NCBI GenBank assembly: GCA_016786845.1
Contig: JAEUVB010000023.1
Span: forward strand, 248,001 to 312,000
Length of the DNA: 64,000 nt
Reading direction: 5' to 3'
Source of the DNA: Chitinophagaceae bacterium
GTDB taxonomy: Bacteria > Bacteroidota > Bacteroidia > Chitinophagales > Chitinophagaceae
Below, piece after piece: positions 27,232 to 35,093 of this stretch. The notes under the pieces are model-generated. The model had not been told where the DNA came from and did no database searches. It saw only the letters and a program-made list of their open reading frames with translations. Positions within the stretch are counted from its first letter, which is position 1. Every line of letters starts with the position of its first letter. The translations under genes were made by a program, and so were the position numbers.

Positions 27232-28637
27232 AATCTATAATAGATAAAAGGGTTATACGTAGTGGCAGACAAGACAAACAAACACAATATAAACAAGCTG
27301 AAATAGACGACATCATACCAAATGCTTTCCTTGACAGAAAATTGATTTAATCCAAAAACATGAATCGGAAAAGCAAAGACAAAACCTGCAATCAACGTAA
27401 GCACCACATTACTTCTGAGGTAATACGCAAGAGAGTATACACCGGAATCCGCGGTATGCAGGAAAAACATCTTTTGCAAATAATAACCCGCCATACCCAT
27501 ATCCTCGATCCGAAAGAACACCCATCCAACCATTACAATTAACAGCGTGTATAAATGTGCAATAAATGATGGTAAGCGATCGAGCAGTTTATCAAAACCC
27601 AATCGTTCAATAACCAAAAACAGCCCATGAAATAATCCCCAAATGATGAAATTCCAACTTGCACCATGCCATAATCCCGTCAGAAAAAAAACGAGCATGA
27701 GATTGAAATAGGTACGCGCAATCCCAGATCGATTTCCTCCTAAGGGCTTATACACATAATCGCGAAAAAATGTACTCAAACTAATATGCCATCGCCGCCA
27801 GAATTCTTTGATTGAACGAGCCGCATAGGGGAAATGAAAGTTCTCTAAAAAATCGAATCCGAACATTCTTGCCAAACCTATCGCCATATCGGAGTACCCC
27901 GAAAAATCGAAATAGATCTGAAGGGTATAGCAGGTAATGGCCAACCAGGACAAAGATCCACTGACGTCTTTCGGTTCCAGCATGTAAATATCATCTGCTA
28001 TTTTCCCTAATGTATTGGCAATCAAAATTTTTTTAGCTAAGCCGATGATGAACCGTCTTATCCCCAACATGAGTTTTTCATTCGATAATATCCTGCTTTG
28101 CAATTGCTGATCTATGTCCTTGTATCGAACAATGGGTCCGGCAATCAGCTGAGGGAAAAACAAAATGTACAATCCGACATTCAAAGGATTTCTGGAAACC
28201 TCTGCTTCCTTACGATAGATGTCTGTGATGTAGGTCAAACCGTGAAAAGTGAAAAACGAAATCCCTAATGGCAAATGCACCTCATTTTCCGGCTTTATAG
28301 GCTGTACAGCAGTAAATGCAGACAGAAAATCATTGATGATAAAATTATAGTACTTGAAATAAATCAACATGGATAAGTTGATAAAGACCCCCGCACCTAA
28401 AATAATCAACTGAAAACGACTGGATTGACTTCCGGAAATCCAAATACCCAGAAAATAATTCAGCATGATAGAGAACATCACTAAAACCACATATTCCTTC
28501 TCCCCCCAAAAATAAAATACCAAACTACTGATAAACAAGATCACATTTTGAATGTAGATACTTTTGCTGCTCAAAAAATAGAGTATCAGCACACAAGGCA
28601 AAAAGTAAAACAAGAAAATGGGCGAACTAAATACCAT
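27228..28637 (-). CDS. MBOAT-family O-acyltransferase (AlgI-like)
   Basis: This protein of about 469 residues has roughly a dozen membrane segments. Typical stretches are PLGISFFTFHGLTYI, FPQLIAGPIVRY, FDFSGYSDMAIGLARMFGF, EFWRRWHISLSTFFRDYVY, and the catalytic His in LTGLWHGASWNF. AlgI-like MBOATs move acetyl groups across the inner membrane for glycan O-acetylation. I start at 28637 (MVFSSPIFLFYFLP), where homology begins; an upstream in-frame start at 28667 is less likely. The 4-bp overlap with the AlgJ-like gene shows they are a two-component unit. Confidence 0.92.
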   Translation of the reverse strand: MVFSSPIFLFYFLPCVLILYFLSSKSIYIQNVILFISSLVFYFWGEKEYVVLVMFSIMLNYFLGIWISGSQSSRFQLIILGAGVFINLSMLIYFKYYNFIINDFLSAFTAVQPIKPENEVHLPLGISFFTFHGLTYITDIYRKEAEVSRNPLNVGLYILFFPQLIAGPIVRYKDIDQQLQSRILSNEKLMLGIRRFIIGLAKKILIANTLGKIADDIYMLEPKDVSGSLSWLAITCYTLQIYFDFSGYSDMAIGLARMFGFDFLENFHFPYAARSIKEFWRRWHISLSTFFRDYVYKPLGGNRSGIARTYFNLMLVFFLTGLWHGASWNFIIWGLFHGLFLVIERLGFDKLLDRLPSFIAHLYTLLIVMVGWVFFRIEDMGMAGYYLQKMFFLHTADSGVYSLAYYLRSNVVLTLIAGFVFAFPIHVFGLNQFSVKESIWYDVVYFSLFILCLFVLSATTYNPFIYYRF

Positions 28638-28681
28638 GTGGGGGTAAAGATATATTGTGAACAGCAAAAAGTCAATTTCGC

Positions 28682-29692
28682 CTATTCAATGGTCGCCTGC
28701 CCATAATGTTTACTATTCGACAAGATATTCTCATGAGTCCAGTCAACATGTTGTTGAAATGCAGATTTTCTTGCGACACAGTTGTTCAAACTGCAAATAC
28801 TACATTGCACAGGAACGCATCCATCGATATGAATAAAAAATTCTACTTTATCATCGAAGTGCCTTTTAAACATTAAGGTCAGCGAATCCAGAATTTCATG
28901 GGCTTGATTGACATTGATATAATATGGCACTGTTAAATGACAATCTATGTGAAAGTAACCTGCATAATTGATGACCCGCATATTGTGTACATCGATCCAT
29001 TTAGGCTGACGTTCACGATTCAACAAAATCACAATTTCATCGATGATTGAGGAATCAGATTCATCCATAATGCCGGAAATCGCCTTTCGAAGAATTTTAT
29101 ATCCTGTAATGATAATGATAAAGGCAAAAATGAGCGCCACCAAACTATCCATCCAATGATAATCCGTAATCAAAATCAAGATTAACCCGATGATCAATCC
29201 GAGTGTGGAATAAGCATCCGATTTAAGATGAGCGCCACTGGCTACAAGAATGGGAGAATGTTCCTGATGGCCCTTTTTTACACAAAAATAGCCTACGACG
29301 TAGTTGACAATGGCCGTAATTGCGATGAGGATGATTCCGTAATCTAATTGATTCAATGCATGGGGATGTATCAAATTATTGATCGCTTCATAAATAATGA
29401 TCAGTCCGGCTAAAGAGATCAATAAACCTTCAATGGCAGATGAAAGAAATTCAACTTTACCATGACCGTACGGATGCTCCTTATCCTTGGGTTTAGACGA
29501 TAAGATAATACTGTATAAACCAATGAATCCGGCGACGACATTCACTGTACCTTCAAGGGCATCAGTGAGTATAGCCACAGAACCGGAAAGATACCATGCC
29601 ACAATTTTCACTAAGAATAAACACACAGAAACGACTACAAGGATAGCTTGCATTCGGATAGCCGGGCCTTTATGGGTATTGATCTCCATCAA
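28682..29692 (-). CDS. Cation diffusion facilitator (CDF) metal exporter
   Basis: The 336-residue protein has six transmembrane helices (about 14-210) and a cytoplasmic ferredoxin-like domain. Family features are LTDALEGTVNVVAGF in TM2, the HPYGHGKVEFLSSAIEG loop, and the TM5 stretch ASGAHLKSDAYSTLG with metal-site His and Asp. The C-terminal tail has a cysteine cluster, CVPVQCSICSLNNC, followed by about 30 residues; this could be a second metal-sensing site. CDF proteins export Zn, Co, Fe or Mn by proton antiport; the metal cannot be read directly. The gene overlaps the outer-membrane protein gene by 4 bp, so they are co-translated. Confidence 0.9.
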   Translation of the reverse strand: MMEINTHKGPAIRMQAILVVVSVCLFLVKIVAWYLSGSVAILTDALEGTVNVVAGFIGLYSIILSSKPKDKEHPYGHGKVEFLSSAIEGLLISLAGLIIIYEAINNLIHPHALNQLDYGIILIAITAIVNYVVGYFCVKKGHQEHSPILVASGAHLKSDAYSTLGLIIGLILILITDYHWMDSLVALIFAFIIIITGYKILRKAISGIMDESDSSIIDEIVILLNRERQPKWIDVHNMRVINYAGYFHIDCHLTVPYYINVNQAHEILDSLTLMFKRHFDDKVEFFIHIDGCVPVQCSICSLNNCVARKSAFQQHVDWTHENILSNSKHYGQATIE

Positions 29693-30462
29693 TGGCCGGT
29701 TCTAAAGGAAATTCCACAACCTATAAAATAATCCGGCGCTGCCGCATTGAGCCCAAATCCCCCACTGACATCTAATTGAATGTCTCTCGTAACAAGATAG
29801 GTCATGCCCATATCATATTGATGCATCGCTGCCGTTTGTTGGGGCACAAAGCCGTAGAGTTCTATATAAGCACCCAATTTTGGCAATAATCCATAGCTTA
29901 ACGAAAGGGTATAAATTCCTGTAGTTGAGCTTACAACCCCGTCCCATTCAGCTCCCAAATTGTAACTTAAACTCATTCGATCACTCAAGGTATGTTGCAT
30001 TAGAAATCGGAAAGTATTAAATATACCATCTTGATGGTACACCTTACTGGCCAGTGCCGGTATACCTAAATGAAAAATCATGGATGTTTTGGGAATCCAT
30101 TTTTTCTCATCACAAAAATTGACCTTCAAACCGATTAAGGTTGGAGAAATCGTTTGAGTACCGACTTCTCCAACCGCTGTTGCGATTCTGCTTCCTGCAT
30201 ATTCAGTCACTAATCTCAATTCGAAACGGTCATTGACACCATACTTCGTCAAAATATTAGGATGTGTGATATTCCTAAACTGCGTTCCACCCACGACATC
30301 CTGTTCAAAAGCAAAACCTATTTCCACCTGCACCTGCCTTTTGGGTGTCAGTGCAGGACTTTCGGTTTGATCAGGTCTGTCTGTCTGAATGGGATCTACA
30401 TCTTGTGCCTTTGTGATAAGCGATGTTAAAATTCCAAACATAAGGAACAAAAATTTGTACAT
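29689..30462 (-). CDS. Outer-membrane beta-barrel protein, MetA-pathway/transporter type
   Basis: The 257-residue protein has a signal peptide (1-19, ending ITKAQ). The conserved opening PIQTDRPDQTESPALTPKRQ follows, then amphipathic strands to the end. This matches the family often labelled putative MetA-pathway of phenol degradation or simply transporter, a 12-14 strand barrel in Bacteroidota. The function is unknown. Because it overlaps the CDF gene, a part in moving the exported metal across the outer membrane is a reasonable inference. Its own -7 box lies in the gap upstream. Confidence 0.75.
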   Translation of the reverse strand: MYKFLFLMFGILTSLITKAQDVDPIQTDRPDQTESPALTPKRQVQVEIGFAFEQDVVGGTQFRNITHPNILTKYGVNDRFELRLVTEYAGSRIATAVGEVGTQTISPTLIGLKVNFCDEKKWIPKTSMIFHLGIPALASKVYHQDGIFNTFRFLMQHTLSDRMSLSYNLGAEWDGVVSSTTGIYTLSLSYGLLPKLGAYIELYGFVPQQTAAMHQYDMGMTYLVTRDIQLDVSGGFGLNAAAPDYFIGCGISFRTGH

Positions 30463-30480
30463 GAGACTGAATATTTAAGG

Positions 30481-30488
30481 CAAATATA
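30481..30488 (-). promoter_or_regulatory. Candidate internal -7 box before the outer-membrane/CDF pair
   Basis: TATATTTG on the minus strand, 18 nt before the ATG at 30462, within the 37-bp gap after the DUF2231 gene. It may let the pair be expressed separately. Confidence 0.4.
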
Positions 30489-30499
30489 ACCGCCCTTCT

Positions 30500-30991
30500 T
30501 TAATCGTCCTCTTTTTCATTTTCTTCAGAACCTGCCGCAGGATCCAGTCCCGAACCTCCACCGCTCATCGACGTATTGAGTTCCGTATGACGAATTTGCC
30601 CCCCAAGATATCCTGTACGTGCCATGGCCACAAAAGATAAAACAGTCACCAATAGAACAATGAAATGGATTTTATCCCATTTAACTATAAAGGATATTAA
30701 TGCAAGGAGCCCCGCAGCCTCCATGACCCATATAGCAAACTCTGCGGCTTCTTCATGTTCATGTATCATTCTTTCTGAAATGCCGGCCAAATGTTCTACG
30801 CTTTCTTCTGCAGGCTCTCCGGTTAGAAATACCGGAATAGCCAAAATGGCCATGACCAGCACAATCAGAGATCCTAATTGTTGAATATGAATTTGCTTTC
30901 TAATAATACCCCAAAGGAGAATAGTACCGCCAATCAAGGTTCCGATAATTGGAAAATGATTCAACAGTAAATGAAGATGTGTTAAGTTCAT
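30500..30991 (-). CDS. DUF2231-like four-helix membrane protein
   Basis: The 163-residue protein has four membrane segments. The N-terminal LTHLHLLLNHFPIIGTLIGG is the conserved opening of the family, and a His/acid-rich loop (ISERMIHEHEEAAEF, about 90-105) faces one side. The C-terminal tail after 135 is polar and acidic. Family members often lie beside metal or haem genes, but no activity is established. It lies between the His-rich small protein and the metal-export pair in one minus-strand cluster. Confidence 0.75.
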   Translation of the reverse strand: MNLTHLHLLLNHFPIIGTLIGGTILLWGIIRKQIHIQQLGSLIVLVMAILAIPVFLTGEPAEESVEHLAGISERMIHEHEEAAEFAIWVMEAAGLLALISFIVKWDKIHFIVLLVTVLSFVAMARTGYLGGQIRHTELNTSMSGGGSGLDPAAGSEENEKEDD

Positions 30992-31050
30992 GATATAATA
31001 TTTTAAAATAAGAAAATAAGAAAAGTCTGTATTGCGAATAACTCATGAAC

Positions 31051-31428
31051 CTATTTGGGCGGATGCCAGACAGATGCTAAAAAAGTAGAAATAATAAACT
31101 CCTCATAAAATGTATTCAGACGATCTCCGAAATCTTCAATAACTACGTATCGGTACATGAATGCTTCTGTCCAAGGGCAAGCGGTCATTTTAAAAAAATC
31201 TGTTGCAATTGACTTAAAAGGGAGTTTTCTGTCCTCTTCTTCATCCTGGTCATTTTCATCCTCGACTACATAATGATGGTATAGAAACGAGGAAAAGCTC
31301 CCGCCTTGATGTTTAGACTGATGATGATAAAAATGTTCGATTAAAAACGGGATCTTCATCCATTGCCCGATTTGCACCATTGAAAAACAGTAAATAATCA
31401 GGATACCTATGGAGAAATATTTCTTCAT
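31051..31428 (-). CDS. Small membrane-anchored His/acid-rich protein, function unknown
   Basis: This protein of about 125 residues has an N-terminal hydrophobic anchor or signal (KKYFSIGILIIYCFSMVQ). A His-rich stretch follows (HFYHHQSKHQ and LYHHY, about 34-54), then an acidic run (VEDENDQDEEEDRK). Such sequences bind divalent metals, and similar small proteins sit next to cation-efflux genes in other Bacteroidota (family knowledge, not a named domain). I use ATG at 31428; a GTG two codons upstream is part of the -7 box. The metal-carrier role is inferred from composition and neighbours. Confidence 0.65.
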   Translation of the reverse strand: MKKYFSIGILIIYCFSMVQIGQWMKIPFLIEHFYHHQSKHQGGSFSSFLYHHYVVEDENDQDEEEDRKLPFKSIATDFFKMTACPWTEAFMYRYVVIEDFGDRLNTFYEEFIISTFLASVWHPPK

Positions 31429-31433
31429 TTCCA

Positions 31434-31441
31434 CAAAGGTA
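31434..31441 (-). promoter_or_regulatory. -7 promoter box of the metal cluster
   Basis: TACCTTTG on the minus strand followed by 5 nt and the ATG at 31428, implying a nearly leaderless message. It lies between this gene and the POT transporter stop. Confidence 0.5.
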
Positions 31442-31449
31442 AACGATCA

Positions 31450-32982
31450 TTATTTTACTTCCTGCATGAGTTTTCTCATGAATGGCGAAATCACGATGAG
31501 CAGCACCCCGGCAATAATGGCATATAATGCAAATTGTTTGTAACCTTCTGTATAGGAATTCAGCTTATCCAGAGGTGTGGCATTGGCCACATCAGATACG
31601 ATACTGGCACCAAATAATCCGGCTACATACTGGCCGTAAGCACTGGCCAGGAACCACATACCCATCATAATGCCTTGCAATCGGGCCGGAGATAATTTAG
31701 TCATGATAGATAAACCGATGGGAGACAAACATAATTCACCGAGCGTAACGACGAAATAAGCTACCGTAAACACATCCAGGGATGCAATTCCCTGAACATT
31801 AGCAAAGAACTTTGTTGCATAAAAAGTATAAAATGCAAGTCCAAGAAACAAAAATCCAAGACCGAATTTAACGACGGTATTGGGTTCTATTTTTCGCTTC
31901 GCCATCATAATCCATATGATTCCAACTATTGGCGCAAATACAATCACGAAAAGCGAATTAGCCGCGTTATTCACTCCGTTTGGATCGAGTGTAATGAGTC
32001 CACCCAACATCTCATTGTTCAAATTATTGGCGGCAAACAAACTCAATGAACCACCGGCCTGTTCAAAAATGGCCCAGAATACAACTGAAAAAATGATAAA
32101 TAATAAAGCAGCAATCAATTTTTTAACTTCAGAACTACTGTGCTTTGACATTTCATAAAACAGATAAATCAAACTGAATGGTCCGATAATATACATAAAC
32201 CAATCCGTGTACTGAGTATCCTTGACCATCATCATGATCAGCGGAACGACGGCTAAGGCTCCCAAATAAACTACATACTCATACCACTTCTTAGAAGGCG
32301 CAGGGCTTCCATCTTCATTATGCGTTTGAATCGGTGACAAACCAATCGGCCCCATGGATTTACGCGTAAAAACAAAAGTGACCAAACTAATCGTCATGAC
32401 CACAGCAGCTAAACTAAAGGCCACATTCCAACGTAAATGTTCAGGCACTACACCACCTAACAAATTTCCTTTACCGATAGCAATACATGCATAACCACCC
32501 AAAAGTGCTCCAATATTTATACCGGAATAAAACAAAGAGAATCCGGCATCGCGACGAACATCGCCATTTTTGTAAAGCGCACCTACCATGGTGGAGATGT
32601 TCGGTTTGAAAAAACCGGTGCCAATAATATTAAAACTGATCCCTAAAAAAAAGAACTTCGTAGGATCAATGGCTAAAATGATGCTGCCGATTATCATTAA
32701 TAGACCACCCCAAAAAAGAGATTTTCTGAACCCGAGAATCTTATCGGCAAATAATCCACCTATAAAAGTAAAGGCATATACAAAGGCTTGTGTGGCACCG
32801 TACTGTAAGTTGGCATCCTTTTCCGGCATCATTAACTGATTCACCATAAAAAAGGTCAGCATCCCCCTCATCCCATAAAAACAAAAACGCTCCCACATTT
32901 CACTAAAAAACAGGGACCAAAGTTGCTTGGGATATTTTCCTTCAAATTGCTGTATCTCGTCCAATGTAATGTCTCTGTTCAT
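31450..32982 (-). CDS. POT/PTR2-family proton-dependent oligopeptide transporter
   Basis: The 510-residue protein has about 14 membrane helices, the usual size for bacterial di/tripeptide importers. Signatures are EMWERFCFYGMRGML in TM1 (the ExxER-type motif, one residue shifted), the sugar-porter-like loop ADKILGFRKSLFWGG, FYSGINIGALLG, and LSPIGLSIMTKLSPARLQG near the end. It imports short peptides with protons across the inner membrane. With the secreted C25 and S8 proteases this points to peptide use as a nutrient source. It is transcribed toward the metal cluster, with a 21-bp gap. Confidence 0.93.
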   Translation of the reverse strand: MNRDITLDEIQQFEGKYPKQLWSLFFSEMWERFCFYGMRGMLTFFMVNQLMMPEKDANLQYGATQAFVYAFTFIGGLFADKILGFRKSLFWGGLLMIIGSIILAIDPTKFFFLGISFNIIGTGFFKPNISTMVGALYKNGDVRRDAGFSLFYSGINIGALLGGYACIAIGKGNLLGGVVPEHLRWNVAFSLAAVVMTISLVTFVFTRKSMGPIGLSPIQTHNEDGSPAPSKKWYEYVVYLGALAVVPLIMMMVKDTQYTDWFMYIIGPFSLIYLFYEMSKHSSSEVKKLIAALLFIIFSVVFWAIFEQAGGSLSLFAANNLNNEMLGGLITLDPNGVNNAANSLFVIVFAPIVGIIWIMMAKRKIEPNTVVKFGLGFLFLGLAFYTFYATKFFANVQGIASLDVFTVAYFVVTLGELCLSPIGLSIMTKLSPARLQGIMMGMWFLASAYGQYVAGLFGASIVSDVANATPLDKLNSYTEGYKQFALYAIIAGVLLIVISPFMRKLMQEVK

Positions 32983-33072
32983 GATTGATGAATTTAGACC
33001 CCAAGGTAATCGAATAAATTAAAAATGCAAAACATCCCCAAGGCTATTCAGGCCTGTGATTCGTTTTTCGGA

Positions 33073-33537
33073 CTAGGGTGCTAAAATCTTAGCGGTACTC
33101 ACACCATGACAGTTGTTACAGGTACCCACAGAAATTGAAGATCCCATAAAGTTAGTCGCGCCCGAAGAAGACACCACTCCCGGATAAACACCGGCCGTAA
33201 AATTGACATCATTGGTGGTATAAAAATTCCCTTTAGAATCGATTTCAATATTGGTTAATAAAGTACCTGTACCATTTGGACCTGTATACAGTTTTATAGT
33301 ACCACTGGTTACGGTAGTACTTCCTGCACTGTTATAGACTGTTCCCGCTACTTTAAAACACCCCTCCCCTTTTCCACCGGCTGTATGACAGCTCATGCAA
33401 TTTTGTCCCATGTTATGACTATCATCTCCACCTTGTTGACTAATATTTGAGTCACCACAGGTGCCGTCTTGTTCGCAACTATTGAAAATGAAAAAAGATA
33501 TTAGAACAGCTGAAAATAGGATGAGTGAATTTTGCAT
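33073..33537 (-). CDS. Dihaem-type (two CxxCH) lipoprotein, function unknown
   Basis: I start at 33537, giving 154 residues that open with a lipoprotein signal (LFSAVLISFFIFNSC), so the protein should be lipidated. Two CxxCH haem-binding motifs are present: GQNCMSCHTAG near residue 52 and GTCNNCHGVS near the C terminus. Between them is a beta-sandwich-like stretch with AGTVYNSAGS, YTGPNGTGTLL and DSKGNFYTTN. The layout suggests a small electron-carrying c-type lipoprotein, but the second motif could also be structural. No haem-lyase or oxidase gene is near. The frame extends 10 residues upstream without a signal sequence. Confidence 0.7.
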   Translation of the reverse strand: MQNSLILFSAVLISFFIFNSCEQDGTCGDSNISQQGGDDSHNMGQNCMSCHTAGGKGEGCFKVAGTVYNSAGSTTVTSGTIKLYTGPNGTGTLLTNIEIDSKGNFYTTNDVNFTAGVYPGVVSSSGATNFMGSSISVGTCNNCHGVSTAKILAP

Positions 33538-33812
33538 GGCAGTAAATAAATTTATAATCTTCAACAAGATAAAAAAAAATCCGATCTAATTGAAAACGCT
33601 TCATGATCAAACTTGAAATTTTGGCGTTGAAATCCCATATAACGTTTTTTCTAATCAACGGCATTTCCGATTTGATAAAACCAAAGAATACGAGGCATGA
33701 ACATACGGAACGATGAAATCAAAACGGCAAGACTCATGGGTCCAAGTATTTTTACGGTCATCTATAATTTGCCCCCCTTTATGTTTACTTTTACCCTTGC
33801 TAATCCGGAACT

Positions 33813-34874
33813 GTGTTTCAATTTCTACTTAAAAAACTGATCAATAGCTTTTTTGTTCTCCTCGGGGTGATCAGCATTGTGTTTATACTTTTCTTTGTGA
33901 TGCTGCCTGCCGATCCCGCACGCTTGACCATGGGCCAACGCAGTGATGCTAAATCGCTGGAGAATATTCGAAAAGAATTATATCTCGACAAACCCATTCA
34001 TAAACAATTCCTCCTCTACCTCAATGATTTGTCGCCATTGGCGATTCACAAGAATGACTCTCTGGAACAATCAAAGTATAATTACCATTCTTTGTTTACA
34101 CTCGGGAAGGAAAAAGTGTTTGTTTGGAAAGCGCCTTACTTACGCCGCTCCTATCAAACCAAAAAAGATGTCAGCACCATGCTCCTCGATGCCTTCCCCG
34201 GCACCCTCATTCTGGCCACTTTATCCATCTTGGTGGCAGCCATACTCGGAATATTTTTAGGCACTTTAGCCGCGTTGCGTCAACATACCTGGGTCGATAC
34301 CACTGCCTTATTCACCAGCGTACTCGGCATATCGGCCCCCTCCTTCTTTGCCGGCATCCTCATTGCCTATGTCTTTGGTTATGTGTTGAGCGATTATACC
34401 GGACTCAGCATTGTATCGCCGATGTGGGATTATGATCCTTATGAAGGTAAACGACTCGTCTTAAAAAGTTTGATCCTCCCCGTACTCACCTTAAGTATTC
34501 GGCCTTTAGCCATTATCGTTCAAATTACCCGCAGCTCTATGCTCGACGTAATGAACCAGGATTATATTCGCACGGCTATTTCAAAAGGGTTGAGCCAACG
34601 AGCCGTTGTTTGGCGTCACGCCCTTCGCAACGCCCTCAACCCGGTCATTACATCCATTTCCGGCTGGTTCGCAGAATTGCTGGCAGGCTCGTTTTTTATC
34701 GAGTATATTTTCGGATGGAAGGGCATCGGCAAAATCACCGTGGATGCCCTGAATAAGTTCGACTTCCCGGTGGTCATGGGATCGGTCCTGTTTACCGCAC
34801 TCATTTTTATTCTGATCAATGTGGCGGTCGATATGTTATACAGCATCATTGACCCAAGGATCAGAAGATCGTAA
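33813..34874 (+). CDS. OppB/DppB-type ABC transporter permease, GTG start
   Basis: The 353-residue permease starts with GTG at 33813 (MFQFLLKKLIN). It has the normal N-terminal helix and MGQRSDAKSLENIRKEL loop, then an unusually long periplasmic segment (about 65-115) before five further helices. The EAA-type loop is WRHALRNALNPVITSIS, and the C terminus is YSIIDPRIRRS. The family forms half of a peptide/nickel/oligopeptide import channel. No OppC, ATPase or binding protein is adjacent, so its partners are encoded elsewhere. A structured repeat begins 27 nt after the stop, followed by a terminator. Confidence 0.88.
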   Translation: MFQFLLKKLINSFFVLLGVISIVFILFFVMLPADPARLTMGQRSDAKSLENIRKELYLDKPIHKQFLLYLNDLSPLAIHKNDSLEQSKYNYHSLFTLGKEKVFVWKAPYLRRSYQTKKDVSTMLLDAFPGTLILATLSILVAAILGIFLGTLAALRQHTWVDTTALFTSVLGISAPSFFAGILIAYVFGYVLSDYTGLSIVSPMWDYDPYEGKRLVLKSLILPVLTLSIRPLAIIVQITRSSMLDVMNQDYIRTAISKGLSQRAVVWRHALRNALNPVITSISGWFAELLAGSFFIEYIFGWKGIGKITVDALNKFDFPVVMGSVLFTALIFILINVAVDMLYSIIDPRIRRS

Positions 34875-34901
34875 CCATCCTTATTATTTTTTAATGATTT
34901 T

Positions 34902-34995
34902 GGGCGTGTCCCGCCGCGGCGGGTCGGGCTATCCGCTCCTAGTCCCGCGAGCAGAGCCTCGCGGGAGCTATCCGCTGCTATCCCTCACGCTCGCG
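34902..34995 (+). repeat. Structured interspersed repeat, copy B
   Basis: The element opens with GGGCGTGTCC and a perfect 14-bp palindrome (CCCGCCGCGGCGGG, 34910-34923). TCGGGCTATCCGCTCCTAG follows, then an 8-bp hairpin (CCCGCGAG / CTCGCGGG, 34944-34965), then GCTATCCGCTGCTATCCCTC. This layout, with TATCCGCT on both sides of a hairpin, occurs in many Bacteroidota genomes as I recall. It lies 27 nt after a plus-strand stop, between convergent genes. GC content is far above its surroundings. Confidence 0.8.
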
Positions 34996-35037
34996 TTTCA
35001 ATTCAATATTGCATCTCGATTTAAGCATTACCGTCAC

Positions 35038-35073
35038 AAAAAAAAACTGCAACCTAAGGCTGCAGTTTTTTTT
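35038..35073 (-). terminator. Bidirectional terminator of the first FN3 protein gene and oppB
   Basis: A run of A, then CTGCA, a 9-nt loop, TGCAG and a run of T. Stem plus A/T tracts give a 13-bp perfect match, so it can work in both directions. The same core is found after the second FN3 gene. Confidence 0.88.
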
Positions 35074-35093
35074 ATCATTTTTAATAGGATCAA

